A stretch of 64,000 nucleotides of DNA from Bacteroidia bacterium (GCA_014378485.1 JACMNO010000002.1:159815-223814); one strand, 5' to 3'. Counted from the stretch's first letter, positions 36,859-45,730 are shown. Program-made: numbers and translations. The notes: generated by a model not told the origin, from the sequence alone.

Positions 36859-37862
36859 TGACTTATCATTAAGTTACAACCTCTTAAATCACTGTTATCA
36901 AACCTCCCAAGTATTTCAAATTGAGAACTATGATTTAATTTTCCTAAATCTTTGGTTTCTATAAATGAGCAGGAATTAATATTAGCAAAATCAATCACAT
37001 TCACTCCCCCACTCTTTCCTGTTTTTACATAACAAAATGGATCATTCACATCTCTAATCAAAACTTTCATCCAGGGGGGACACTCAAACAATCCATCCAT
37101 TTTTGAATAAGCCTGTGACAATAGTTCTGTCATCCCGTACTCGCTATGAATTGATGAAACTTTGAATTTTAATTTTAAGTAACGATGAAGTTCTTCTTTC
37201 AATAATTCCTTTCTTTTACCCTTCATTCCTCCTGTTTCCATTACTATAAAATTCTCGGATAATTCAATGCCTTTATCTGCTAAATCAAGTAAAGCGTAGG
37301 TTACTCCTAACAAAATAATTTTTCGTTTACTTTCTTTTAAAATAGTAATAGTGCTTATGAGATCATCTAAATTATGCAGATAAAAACCACTATGCTCAGA
37401 GCCGGATTCCCGAATCAATTTATTAAACATATATACCAATGAAGAACCTGTACGCTCAAGATAATTGGGTAATAAAGCTAAAATACAATAATCGGATGCT
37501 TTGCCGTAAAATTGCCTAAACCCTGAGGTAAATGACTTTTCATAAATACCGACATCATTTACATAATGCCTGGAAGCTTGCTGCCCCGTTGTTCCGCTGC
37601 TTGTAAAACAAACTGCCTGTTCATCTATTTGCTGACAAACAACATCCTGTGTTTTAAAAAGCTCAATGGGTAAAAAAGGAATTTGCTGATAATGTTTTAT
37701 AAGGTCAAGGTCAGTTTTTAAATTTTGAACATAAGCCCGGTAAACTCTGTTATTTTGAAACTGAAATTTAAATACATCTATTGCCATTTCATTGAATTCA
37801 TTATCGCTGGAGTAAGAATTCAAAGTAAAGATACGGCTGTGTATTTCTTTTGAAGAGTGCAA
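36855..37862 (-). CDS. LuxE/PaaK-like acyl-protein synthetase or acyltransferase
   Basis: 335 aa. Adenylate-forming-like signature AVCFTSSGTTGQQASRHYV, then SFTSGFRQFY, ILALLPNYLERTGSSLVYMF with the LuxE-type acyl-acceptor region, and VSSIHSEYGMTELLSQAYS. The LuxE family passes activated fatty acyl groups to a reductase (LuxC). A LuxC-like acyl-CoA reductase is 24 kb away at 61068. No luciferase is present, so the pair would make fatty aldehydes or a related product. Overlaps the ATL gene by 4 nt. Confidence 0.82.
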   Translation of the reverse strand: MHSSKEIHSRIFTLNSYSSDNEFNEMAIDVFKFQFQNNRVYRAYVQNLKTDLDLIKHYQQIPFLPIELFKTQDVVCQQIDEQAVCFTSSGTTGQQASRHYVNDVGIYEKSFTSGFRQFYGKASDYCILALLPNYLERTGSSLVYMFNKLIRESGSEHSGFYLHNLDDLISTITILKESKRKIILLGVTYALLDLADKGIELSENFIVMETGGMKGKRKELLKEELHRYLKLKFKVSSIHSEYGMTELLSQAYSKMDGLFECPPWMKVLIRDVNDPFCYVKTGKSGGVNVIDFANINSCSFIETKDLGKLNHSSQFEILGRFDNSDLRGCNLMISQ

Positions 37863-37905
37863 GTATAAATTAATTTATTTTCCGTAAATTTATGCTGAAT
37901 TACTT

Positions 37906-38391
37906 ATGAAGAACACTTTTTTTAAATATTTATTATTTTTTGGAATTGCAGGAATGGTTGTTTTTTCTTGTGTAAAAAAAACATCTTATTCAACCGTACC
38001 CGTTATTGAATATAAAAATTTTTTTCCTTTTACCGGTGATTCAGCTGATATTCAAATAAAATTTACAGATGGTGATGGTGATATTGGCGTTGGTGAAACG
38101 GACTCTACCCGAACATTTTGGGTAACTTATTATTATAAAGATACTGTAACCCAGAAATATAGAGCATATACGCCTTGTTTAAGCGGTTGTGACACATTAA
38201 GAACAGGTTACATTATTAAATCTCCTTTGAATTCTTATAAAGGAAAACCCATTAGTGGTGAAGTAAATGTGAGGCTTCAGCAATTCAGACATAGCCGAAA
38301 AATCAAAAATGTTAAATATGTGATTTACTTATTTGATGAGGCAGCCAATAAAAGCAATGTTATTACGAGCCCTGAAATTATAGTTCCATAA
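37906..38391 (+). CDS. Hypothetical lipoprotein
   Basis: 161 aa. Lipobox ends at Cys22 (MVVFSC). Mature part contains FTDGDGDIGVGETDSTRTFW, a calcium-binding-like acidic turn found in many small Bacteroidota lipoproteins, then a beta-rich domain. A pair of cysteines (TPCLSGC) may form a disulfide. Function unknown. Divergent from the LuxE-like gene. Confidence 0.78.
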   Translation: MKNTFFKYLLFFGIAGMVVFSCVKKTSYSTVPVIEYKNFFPFTGDSADIQIKFTDGDGDIGVGETDSTRTFWVTYYYKDTVTQKYRAYTPCLSGCDTLRTGYIIKSPLNSYKGKPISGEVNVRLQQFRHSRKIKNVKYVIYLFDEAANKSNVITSPEIIVP

Positions 38392-38516
38392 TTTATAATT
38401 CAACGCGCCTAGTAGTATGTTATTTTACTAAGGAATATTTTCTCAAGACCCTTAAAAAAGTCACAAATCCCTAATAAAGATATTTTATTAACAATATTAT
38501 TCCTTAACGTTGAAAT

Positions 38517-38554
38517 AAATCCCTGTAATTTATTTGATTAGAGGGATTTTATTG
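38517..38554 (+). terminator. Possible terminator before the 115-aa gene
   Basis: AAATCCCT / AGGGATTT with a 17-nt loop and a T-rich tail. The loop is long, and the position 125 nt after the lipoprotein stop is unusual. Confidence 0.45.
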
Positions 38555-38587
38555 TTAAAATTGTGCCTTTATTAAACAATCGAAATT

Positions 38588-38935
38588 ATGGCAGATATTC
38601 ATGTATTAGGAATAAAATTTATAGAACAAAACACCCAGGATGGCTTAGAATTTACGTATAAGCCTGATGTTCCTAAGTTAAAAGTAATTGGCACTATTTT
38701 AATTGCTGCCGAAGAAGAAGAGGACAATGGCTGTGTGTTTTTGACACAGAAACAATTGAACCAGCTGTTATTAAACAAGGATGTTGACCTGAAATTAGTA
38801 GACGACACCTGGACCCCTGCAAAACCATTAAGCAAAGAACAGATTAAGAAAATAGGTTTAGTAACCATTGACGCAGAATATTTAGGAACTGCCGGCGATG
38901 TAAGATGTTACGAAGCCATCAAAGTAAGCGAATAA
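38588..38935 (+). CDS. Hypothetical protein
   Basis: 115 aa, acidic, no signal peptide or membrane helix. Not recognised. Alternating hydrophobic pattern (VIGTILIAAEEEEDNGCVFL, LVTIDAEYLGT) suggests a small alpha/beta fold. Followed by a strong terminator that abuts cdsA, so it is transcribed separately from cdsA. Confidence 0.7.
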   Translation: MADIHVLGIKFIEQNTQDGLEFTYKPDVPKLKVIGTILIAAEEEEDNGCVFLTQKQLNQLLLNKDVDLKLVDDTWTPAKPLSKEQIKKIGLVTIDAEYLGTAGDVRCYEAIKVSE

Positions 38936-38951
38936 TCAACCTTTTTAATTT

Positions 38952-38980
38952 ATCCCTCTCATTCCGAGAGGGATTTTTTT
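38952..38980 (+). terminator. Terminator directly before cdsA
   Basis: Perfect 9-bp stem ATCCCTCTC / GAGAGGGAT, 5-nt loop, seven Ts; the last T is followed at once by the cdsA ATG. Confidence 0.88.
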
Positions 38981-39862
38981 ATGGCATTAAACCTCAGAAC
39001 ATTTGCTACAAGAACTATCACTGCTGCTGTTTTTGTAGCCGTGTTGCTCGCCTGCATCTGTTTTAATTACGTATCCTTTACCGGTCTTTTTTTTGTCGTT
39101 TCAATTTGGGGTTTATATGAATTTTATAAGCTAGCAGAAAAGTTAGGCGCTAAGCCCTATAAAGTGATTGGTTATATGACCGGCGCCTGTATGTTCTTTT
39201 ATTGTATCCTCGCTAATTCAATTCTTGGATTGTGTTATCCTGTTGAAAAACTTGCCCCCTTTATTTTTGTATTTATTTTCTTTGTATTTATTGTCGCCCT
39301 GTTCGATCAGGATCAAAATACTATAATGAATATTTCTTTTACAATCGCCGGTTTAGTATATGCTATTATTCCTTTCATGATTTTAGTCAATATTTCATGC
39401 ATTGATAAGACTTTTACTTTTAATCATCCTACCGGAAATTATTACAATGATATGGCTCCCTATAATTATCATTATGTATTGGGAATTATTTTACTGATTT
39501 GGGCAAGTGATGTTTGTGCTTACTTAGTTGGAAGCTTAATAGGAAAAAATAAATTGTATGAACGTATTTCACCCGGAAAAACATGGGAAGGCTCCATTGG
39601 AGCAACCATTTTAACAATTGGCTGTTCTTTTATTATTGCTCACTGGTTTCCTGAACTGGCTTTAAAACACTGGATCGTTATTTCAGTTCTGGTATGCATT
39701 TTTGGTACAGTAGGCGATTTAGTGGAATCCATGCTTAAACGACAGGCAAATGTTAAAGATTCAGGTAAAATTATGCCCGGACATGGTGGTATTTTAGACC
39801 GGTTTGACAGCCTTATTTTTGTATCTCCATTTGTATATGCTTACTTAACATTTATACACTAA
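38981..39862 (+). CDS. cdsA: Phosphatidate cytidylyltransferase
   Basis: 293 aa, about eight membrane helices. The family signature is complete: SDVCAYLVGSLIGKNKLYER, ISPGKTWEGSIGA, and GDLVESMLKRQANVKDSGKI MPGHGGILDRFDSLIF. It makes CDP-diacylglycerol, precursor of phosphatidylethanolamine and other phospholipids. Its ATG lies immediately after a terminator T-run, so the transcript start must be inside the hairpin region or cdsA relies on read-through. Confidence 0.94.
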   Translation: MALNLRTFATRTITAAVFVAVLLACICFNYVSFTGLFFVVSIWGLYEFYKLAEKLGAKPYKVIGYMTGACMFFYCILANSILGLCYPVEKLAPFIFVFIFFVFIVALFDQDQNTIMNISFTIAGLVYAIIPFMILVNISCIDKTFTFNHPTGNYYNDMAPYNYHYVLGIILLIWASDVCAYLVGSLIGKNKLYERISPGKTWEGSIGATILTIGCSFIIAHWFPELALKHWIVISVLVCIFGTVGDLVESMLKRQANVKDSGKIMPGHGGILDRFDSLIFVSPFVYAYLTFIH

Positions 39863-39901
39863 TTTACTGTATGGAATCAAGAAAATTATTGCCTTTAAAA
39901 T

Positions 39902-40008
39902 TTGGGCGTAACCCCGCAAAAGAGGCAGCGGGGTCGGGCTGTCGCTCCAATCTGTTGCAAGAGGCAAGGCAACAGGATTTCCGCTTGCATCCCTTACGCG
40001 GCCTTTAA
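39902..40008. repeat. Structured intergenic element with two hairpins and closing stem
   Basis: Outer arms GCGTAA (39906-39911) and TTACGC (39994-39999). Inside, hairpin 1 ACCCCGC / GCGGGGT (39911-39917, 39928-39934) and hairpin 2 CTGTTGC / GCAACAG (39952-39958, 39969-39975). Both loops contain AAGAGGCA. More GC-rich than its surroundings. Resembles dispersed GGGCGT...CATCCCTTACGC elements seen in many Bacteroidota genomes (from memory). Not a tRNA: no T-arm. Confidence 0.65.
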
Positions 40009-40074
40009 ACATTTTTAGGTTTAAAACTCCTGTATATTTAGACTAAATCCTTTAATTACATGTATATTTTTTAT

Positions 40075-40082
40075 TAATTTTG
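40075..40082 (+). promoter_or_regulatory. -7 promoter element of gdhA
   Basis: TAATTTTG, exact match to TAnnTTTG, 37 nt before the gdhA ATG. Confidence 0.5.
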
Positions 40083-40118
40083 TAGGCCTAACTAAAACTA
40101 AAATTTAAACCAAATAAT

Positions 40119-41390
40119 ATGTCAACACAAACTGCAAATGCAACAGCTCACGAATCTATGTTCGAAGCCGTATTAGCCCGCTTAGATATAGCTGCTAAAT
40201 TGATGAACATGTCTGAAGACGTTGCCACTATATTACGTAGTCCTATAAAACAAGTTAAAGTAAGTTTACCTGTGATGATGGACAGCGGAAAAATTCAGGT
40301 ATTTGAAGGTTACCGTATTGTTCACTCTACGGTACTGGGGCCATCTAAAGGTGGTATCCGTTATGCAATGGATGTTAACCAGGATGAGGTAATGGCATTA
40401 GCGGCATGGATGAGCTTTAAATGTGCTGTAGCAAACTTACCATACGGTGGCGCTAAAGGTGGTATCAAATGTGATCCCCGTACGATGAGTGTTGGTGAAT
40501 TAGAGCGTATGACACGTGCATATGCATCATCAATGAAAGATGTATTTGGTGTGAACAAAGATATTCCTGCTCCGGATATGGGAACAAGCGGAAGAGAAAT
40601 GGCCTGGATACTTGATGAATTTAATAAAGTAACCGGAGAAGACAGCCCGGGTGTAATTACCGGTAAGCCAATTGTGATTGGTGGATCTTTAGGACGTGAT
40701 GCGGCGACAGGACGCGGTGTGATGGTTAATACATTAGCTGCTTTAAAGAAAATGGGATTAAATCCTAAAGAAGTAACAGCTGCAGTTCAGGGATTTGGTA
40801 ATGTAGGTTCTCATGCTGCGCGTTTATTATCTGAACAAGGAATTAAAATTGTTGCGATTGGTGATCATACAGCAACTTTCTATAACGAAAAAGGAATTGA
40901 TATCAATTCAGCATTAGATTATGCTTCAAAAAATAATAGAGTATTAAAAGGATTCACCGGAGGAACAGTAATTGGCTCTAACGATATTTTAACCTGCAAA
41001 TGCGATGTGTTGGTTCCTGCAGCATTACAAAATGTAATTACTGAGGAGATCGCTCATAATATACAAGCTAAATTAATCGTGGAAGGCGCTAACGGACCAA
41101 CCATGCCGGATGCGGATCATGTATTAAATGACAAAAAAATTATTGTTGTTCCGGATATTTTAGCGAACTCAGGTGGTGTAACCGTTTCTTATTTTGAATG
41201 GGTGCAGAACAAAGCCGGTTATTACTGGACAGAAAATGAAGTGAATACAAAACATGATGAGAAAATGGAAATTGCATTTGCCCACGTGTGGGATAATGCA
41301 GCGATCTATAAAACATCTATGCGTATTGCTGCCTACATTACTGCTTTACAAAAAATTGAGCAAGGTGTATTGTTAAAAGGTAATTACTAA
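40119..41390 (+). CDS. gdhA: Glutamate dehydrogenase (Glu/Leu/Phe/Val dehydrogenase family)
   Basis: 423 aa, the hexameric 50-kDa type. Substrate-binding HSTVLGPSKGGIRY and catalytic Lys in LPYGGAKGGIKCDP; dinucleotide-binding motif VQGFGNVGSHAARLL; NGPTMPDADHVL and DILANSGGVTVSYFEW near the end. Reversibly deaminates glutamate to 2-oxoglutarate. Cofactor preference cannot be read safely. Single gene with its own promoter and terminator. Confidence 0.93.
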   Translation: MSTQTANATAHESMFEAVLARLDIAAKLMNMSEDVATILRSPIKQVKVSLPVMMDSGKIQVFEGYRIVHSTVLGPSKGGIRYAMDVNQDEVMALAAWMSFKCAVANLPYGGAKGGIKCDPRTMSVGELERMTRAYASSMKDVFGVNKDIPAPDMGTSGREMAWILDEFNKVTGEDSPGVITGKPIVIGGSLGRDAATGRGVMVNTLAALKKMGLNPKEVTAAVQGFGNVGSHAARLLSEQGIKIVAIGDHTATFYNEKGIDINSALDYASKNNRVLKGFTGGTVIGSNDILTCKCDVLVPAALQNVITEEIAHNIQAKLIVEGANGPTMPDADHVLNDKKIIVVPDILANSGGVTVSYFEWVQNKAGYYWTENEVNTKHDEKMEIAFAHVWDNAAIYKTSMRIAAYITALQKIEQGVLLKGNY

Positions 41391-41411
41391 GAGTTCTTTA
41401 ATATAATTTAG

Positions 41412-41446
41412 AAGCTCCTTTGGAAAACCAGAGGAGCTTTTTTTAT
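41412..41446 (+). terminator. Terminator after gdhA
   Basis: AAGCTCCT-TGG / CCA-AGGAGCTT with one mismatch and an AAAA loop, then seven Ts. Confidence 0.88.
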
Positions 41447-41495
41447 CTAATGCGTATAGTCGTTATTTTATGAGTGTCTATTAACTTTTTTATTT

Positions 41496-41590
41496 TATTT
41501 TTGTATTAAGATGGAGTTCAGCAACCATGATAAAAAACGGGGCAAATCCGAAATGCCTTAATAGTAGGAATTAATTATAATCCAAATTAC
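41496..41590 (+). promoter_or_regulatory. -7 element and possible structured leader of the propeller gene
   Basis: TATTTTTG at 41496-41503 matches TAnnTTTG. The roughly 80-nt leader can form two short stems (ATGG / CCAT near 41511-41528 and GGCA / TGCC near 41543-41562). No known riboswitch class recognised. Confidence 0.35.
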
Positions 41591-42835
41591 ATGAAAAAAA
41601 TCTACTCTTTTTTATTGGGTGCCTTTGCACTAACCACTACTGTTGCTCAAACTGGTTGGACAGTGTACTCCTACACAACCAGTACAAACATTCCTAATGC
41701 AACATTTAATTCCATTGCCATCGACCAGACCGGAAATATCTGGGCAGGTAGCTCTTATTCGGGAATAGTTAAGTATAATGGGACAAACTGGTCAAAATTC
41801 ACACAATCTAACTCAAACATTTTACATGATTTCACTAATGATATTTTAGTTGATAACAGCAATAAAATCTGGGTTGGTAATTATAAAGGTGTATCGGTTT
41901 ACAATGGAACCACCTTTACAAATTATGATACTATTAATGCATCTTTTAACGGTTCAGAAGTATACTCTTTAGGAAAAGACAATAATGGCGTTATTTGGTT
42001 AGCTTCAAAAATCGGCAGCTTTGGGTATAAAGGCCTTACTACATATAACGGTACCACATGGACCAATTTAACCGGGCTTCCTTCACAGGTAGTAAACGAT
42101 GAATTTAATGATTACGTATTTACATCTACCAATGAAGCCTGGATTGCCAATGGTGGTGGTATGCTGAAATATAACGGAACTTTTACGTTTTATCCAAAGG
42201 CAACAACCGGTTTATGGGATTCAAAGTCAATCGCTAAAGATGCAAGTGGTAATATCTGGGCTGGCGGTTTTGATGGTTTATTAAGATATTCAAGTACCGG
42301 TACAACATGGACAATGCGTGATAATATAGCAGATCTTGGTTTAACGAGCAACACTTTTTTTTATGATATTTTAGTTGATGGTAATTATTTATGGTTAGCA
42401 ACTTCTTCAGGATTATTGAAATTTAACATGACCACAGGTGTTATTGTAGCAAATTACAAAGCTGGTAACTCTCCGTTGACAACAAATTGTGTTACCCGTT
42501 TGGCTAAAGATGCTTCAGGGAAAATATGGATGGCAACAACAATAGGAATTGTAAAAATGGATCCGACACTGGTAATTGGAATAGAAGAAATTAGTAGTCA
42601 AGGACCTTTTAAGATTTATCCAAATCCTTCAACCGGCCTATATAATTTTAGTTATGATGGCTTTACAAATTTAAATTATAAAATATACTCAGCAAAAGGA
42701 ACATTAGTTTCTGAAGGAAAAGCAGGCTCTTCTAATTTTCAGATTAATTTAAAAAATGAAGCAAGCGGTATGTATTTCGTGCATATTAATACTGAGAATT
42801 CAGATAACCAGGTCATTAAATTAATTAAAGAATAA
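41591..42835 (+). CDS. Secreted two-component-type propeller protein with T9SS tail
   Basis: 414 aa. Signal peptide about 1-19 (TTTVAQ). Residues about 25-320 are Reg_prop-like blades (IWAGSSYSGIVKYNG, IWVGNYKGVSVYNG, IWAGGFDGLLRYSS, IWMATTIGIVKMDP), the same repeats used as the sensor part of the protein at 24151. A type A sorting domain follows from FKIYPNPSTG. There is no membrane helix or kinase, so this is a free exported propeller of unknown ligand. Confidence 0.87.
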   Translation: MKKIYSFLLGAFALTTTVAQTGWTVYSYTTSTNIPNATFNSIAIDQTGNIWAGSSYSGIVKYNGTNWSKFTQSNSNILHDFTNDILVDNSNKIWVGNYKGVSVYNGTTFTNYDTINASFNGSEVYSLGKDNNGVIWLASKIGSFGYKGLTTYNGTTWTNLTGLPSQVVNDEFNDYVFTSTNEAWIANGGGMLKYNGTFTFYPKATTGLWDSKSIAKDASGNIWAGGFDGLLRYSSTGTTWTMRDNIADLGLTSNTFFYDILVDGNYLWLATSSGLLKFNMTTGVIVANYKAGNSPLTTNCVTRLAKDASGKIWMATTIGIVKMDPTLVIGIEEISSQGPFKIYPNPSTGLYNFSYDGFTNLNYKIYSAKGTLVSEGKAGSSNFQINLKNEASGMYFVHINTENSDNQVIKLIKE

Positions 42836-42851
42836 TTACTTTATCTATTCC

Positions 42852-42890
42852 AAAAAAAAATCCCCATCAACCTTCAGCTGATGGGGATTC
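42852..42890. terminator. Bidirectional terminator between propeller and thiolase genes
   Basis: Perfect 11-bp stem AATCCCCATCA / TGATGGGGATT, 9-nt loop, A-run on the left (T-run for the minus-strand thiolase); the plus side is only moderately T-rich. Confidence 0.85.
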
Positions 42891-42907
42891 TTATTTATTG
42901 TTTAAAA

Positions 42908-44086
42908 TTACATATTTTCAATTACCATGGCCGAAGCACCACCACCACCATTACAGATACCAGCTGCACCATACTTTGCGTTGTTTTGTTTTAACACATT
43001 AATTAAAGTTACAATAATACGTGCTCCTGAGCAACCCAATGGATGACCTAATGAAACGGCTCCGCCATTAACATTCACTTTAGAAGCATCTAAATTCATT
43101 AATTTTGTATTGGCTAATCCAACAACAGCAAATGCTTCGTTCAATTCAAAGTAATTAATATCTCCCATTTTTAATCCTGCTTTCTCAACTGCCTTTGGAA
43201 CCGCAATAGATGGTGTTGTTGTAAACCACTCAGGTGCCTGTTCTGCATCTGCATAACCTTTTATTTTAGCTAATGGTTTTAAACCCAAAGCTTCGGCTTT
43301 TTCTTTGCTCATCAATACCAATGCTGCTGCACCATCATTCATAGTGGATGCATTAGCTGCAGTTACTGTTCCGTCTTTTTGAAATACAGGTTTTAAACCG
43401 GGGATTTTTTCAAAATTTACCGATTTATATTCTTCATCTTCCGCAAATACAATAGTTCCTTTTTTAGTTACTACTTCTACCGGAACAATTTCTTCTTTAA
43501 AATTTCCTGCTGCCCAAGCTGCTGCTGAACGCTTGTAAGATTCAATCGCGTAAGCATCCTGGTCTTCACGTGTAAAATTATATTCTTTAGCGCATAATTC
43601 TGCGCAATTTCCCATTGGTACGTTTCCGTAAACATCTGTCAAACCATCTTTGGCTAAACCGTCTACCACTACTCCATTACCGTACTTAGCTCCCCACCGG
43701 TTGTTCTCTAAATAAAAAGGAACAGAACTCATGTTTTCCATACCACCTGCTACTACAATATCAGCATCACCTAATAAAATTGCCTGTACGGCTAATGAAA
43801 TAGATTTCATTCCGCTGGCACATACTTTATTAACTGTTGTACAATTTACATTATCAGGCAATCCTGCAAATTTAGCTGCCTGTCTTGCCGGAGCCTGCCC
43901 TAAGTTGGCCTGAATGACTGAACCCATGAACACTTCGTTCACTAACTTCGGGTCAAGCTTAATTCTTTCTAAAGCACCTTTAATGGCTATTGCACCTAAT
44001 TTTGTTGCCGAAATACCGGCTAATGTTCCGCCAAAAGAACCCATTGGGGTTCTCACAGCTGATACGATATATACTTCTTTACTCAT
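42908..44086 (-). CDS. Acetyl-CoA C-acetyltransferase (thiolase)
   Basis: 392 aa from the ATG at 44086; an 18-residue upstream extension is not conserved in the family and is rejected. Catalytic Cys89 in NKVCASGMKSI, His in GGAVSLGHPLGCSGAR, and the second Cys in GICNGGGGASAMVIE. It condenses or cleaves acetoacetyl-CoA or longer 3-ketoacyl-CoA. Being short and alone suggests the acetyl-CoA acetyltransferase (AtoB/PhaA) group rather than a FadA complex. A -7 element lies upstream. Confidence 0.92.
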   Translation of the reverse strand: MSKEVYIVSAVRTPMGSFGGTLAGISATKLGAIAIKGALERIKLDPKLVNEVFMGSVIQANLGQAPARQAAKFAGLPDNVNCTTVNKVCASGMKSISLAVQAILLGDADIVVAGGMENMSSVPFYLENNRWGAKYGNGVVVDGLAKDGLTDVYGNVPMGNCAELCAKEYNFTREDQDAYAIESYKRSAAAWAAGNFKEEIVPVEVVTKKGTIVFAEDEEYKSVNFEKIPGLKPVFQKDGTVTAANASTMNDGAAALVLMSKEKAEALGLKPLAKIKGYADAEQAPEWFTTTPSIAVPKAVEKAGLKMGDINYFELNEAFAVVGLANTKLMNLDASKVNVNGGAVSLGHPLGCSGARIIVTLINVLKQNNAKYGAAGICNGGGGASAMVIENM

Positions 44087-44119
44087 GATGTTAGTTTTTA
44101 TAATGTTAGTTTGGAGCGG

Positions 44120-44127
44120 CAAATATA
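44120..44127 (-). promoter_or_regulatory. -7 promoter element of the thiolase gene
   Basis: TATATTTG on the minus strand, 34 nt before the ATG at 44086. Confidence 0.5.
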
Positions 44128-44314
44128 CTATCAAGATCATACTTTTGGTTTCGCATTCATCTAAAAGTGATGAACATTTTGGGTAGTAATTAACAATTAT
44201 TACAAATACTTTAAAAGGTATAAATTATCAAAATATTAGCGAACAATAATGAGCCAACAACTGCCAAATTTTCTGAATTTTTAGAGAAATATAGTGTAAA
44301 CTATTCTAAAACAA

Positions 44315-44322
44315 TACCTTTG
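44315..44322 (+). promoter_or_regulatory. -7 promoter element of the phosphoesterase gene
   Basis: TACCTTTG matches TAnnTTTG and lies 19 nt before the ATG at 44341. It overlaps the TTG at 44320, arguing against that TTG as start. Confidence 0.5.
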
Positions 44323-44340
44323 TTTTTTATTAAATACATT

Positions 44341-45594
44341 ATGTTTTTACGATTTTTTATATTTTTTATATTAATTGTTTTAGTTGAAATTTATTTTCTA
44401 CAAGCTCTTAAAACTATTAGCGTTGATTATACTCCGGGTAAGAAAAAAATCATTCTCTACATCGCCTATACATTTGCCGCCTTCAATTTAATTTTGTCAG
44501 CTGTTTCATTATTTTATCCTCCACCTGAATGGAACAATTTTTTCAGGTTCATTTCCGCTATTGGTTTAATTTTATTTTTATGTAAATTGATAGGCTGTAC
44601 TTTTTTATTGGTAGACGATATCATCCGTTTATTCAGATGGATTATATCGCTCTTTCAAAAAACACCCAATGAAACTATAGAGGGCGCCAATCATGGGATC
44701 AGTCGTGTAAAATTTTTAAGTTATGTAGCTGTCACCTTTACTGTGATTCCTGCCTTTTCATTTATTTATGGAATGGTTCGGGGTGCTTATAAATACAGGG
44801 TTCACAAAGTAAAAGTAAGTTCTCCAAATTTACCGGAAGCTTTTGAAGGATTTAAAATAGTTCAGTTATCAGATTTACACAGCGGCAGTTTTCTGAGTAC
44901 TGAACCTTTAATAAAAGCATTTACTATTGCATTGGATCAAAAGCCTGATATTATTTTTTTTACCGGTGATCTGGTAAATAATGAGACGGGAGAAACCGAT
45001 ATGCATCTGGAAACCTATAAAATGCTAAAAGCTCCGCATGGTGTTTACAGTACTTTAGGCAATCATGATTATGGAGATTATAAACAGTGGGATACACCGG
45101 AAGATAAGATTCAAAATTTAAATAATTTAAAGACCGTTCATGAGCAATCCGGTTGGCGACTGTTAATGAATGAACATGTACCAATTGAAAAAAACGGACA
45201 AAAGATTGCTTTATTAGGAATTGAAAACTGGGGAGGAAATCTACGTTTTCCTCGGTATGGTAAATTAGAAAACGCTCATGCCGGTACAGAAAGTTATCCT
45301 TTTAAAATTCTCCTGTCTCATGACCCATCTCATTGGGACGTTCAAGTAAGCCAGGAAAAACAATACAAAGACATTGACCTAACACTTAGCGGACATACTC
45401 ATGGGATGCAGTTTGGAATTGAAATCCCTGGATTAAAATGGAGTCCGGTGCAATATCTTTACAAACATTGGGCAGGATTATACAAACAGGAGAATCAATA
45501 TTTGTATGTCAATCGCGGACTTGGATTTTTAGGTTATCCCGGCCGTTTGGGCATTTGGCCTGAAATAACGGTGATCGAATTATCAAGAGTTTAA
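44341..45594 (+). CDS. Membrane-anchored metallophosphoesterase (YkuE-like)
   Basis: 417 aa from the ATG at 44341. Four membrane helices in the first 170 residues, then a calcineurin-like phosphoesterase domain with the full metal set: QLSDLHSGSF, FFTGDLVNNE, LGNHDYGDY, ILLSHDPSHWD, and LSGHTHGMQFG. Acts at the outer face of the membrane. YkuE-type relatives hydrolyse phosphodiesters or UDP-glucosamine lipids; the substrate here is not known. Confidence 0.88.
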   Translation: MFLRFFIFFILIVLVEIYFLQALKTISVDYTPGKKKIILYIAYTFAAFNLILSAVSLFYPPPEWNNFFRFISAIGLILFLCKLIGCTFLLVDDIIRLFRWIISLFQKTPNETIEGANHGISRVKFLSYVAVTFTVIPAFSFIYGMVRGAYKYRVHKVKVSSPNLPEAFEGFKIVQLSDLHSGSFLSTEPLIKAFTIALDQKPDIIFFTGDLVNNETGETDMHLETYKMLKAPHGVYSTLGNHDYGDYKQWDTPEDKIQNLNNLKTVHEQSGWRLLMNEHVPIEKNGQKIALLGIENWGGNLRFPRYGKLENAHAGTESYPFKILLSHDPSHWDVQVSQEKQYKDIDLTLSGHTHGMQFGIEIPGLKWSPVQYLYKHWAGLYKQENQYLYVNRGLGFLGYPGRLGIWPEITVIELSRV

Positions 45595-45599
45595 CCGCG

Positions 45600-45716
45600 C
45601 TGTCGGTTCGAGTAGAAAAATATGTCTCTTTTTATTTTTCGTATCGAGAACATTTCTTTAACAACTTCTCGATACAATTTTTCGCGAGAGACAGGCAAAA
45701 AATCACTCGAATCGAC
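45600..45716. repeat. Nested inverted-repeat element
   Basis: Outer arms TGTCGGTTCGAGT (starting 45601) and ACTCGAATCGACA (ending about 45716) pair with one mismatch; inner arms GTATCGAGAA and TTCTCGATAC pair perfectly. Sits between convergent genes at 45594 and 45731. Likely a dispersed repeat that may also stop transcription. Confidence 0.6.
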
Positions 45717-45730
45717 ATTTACAAATAGTG

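Noticed and set aside
39902..40008. tRNA or tmRNA
   Set aside because: Two hairpins look cloverleaf-like, but there is no T-arm, acceptor end or anticodon pattern.
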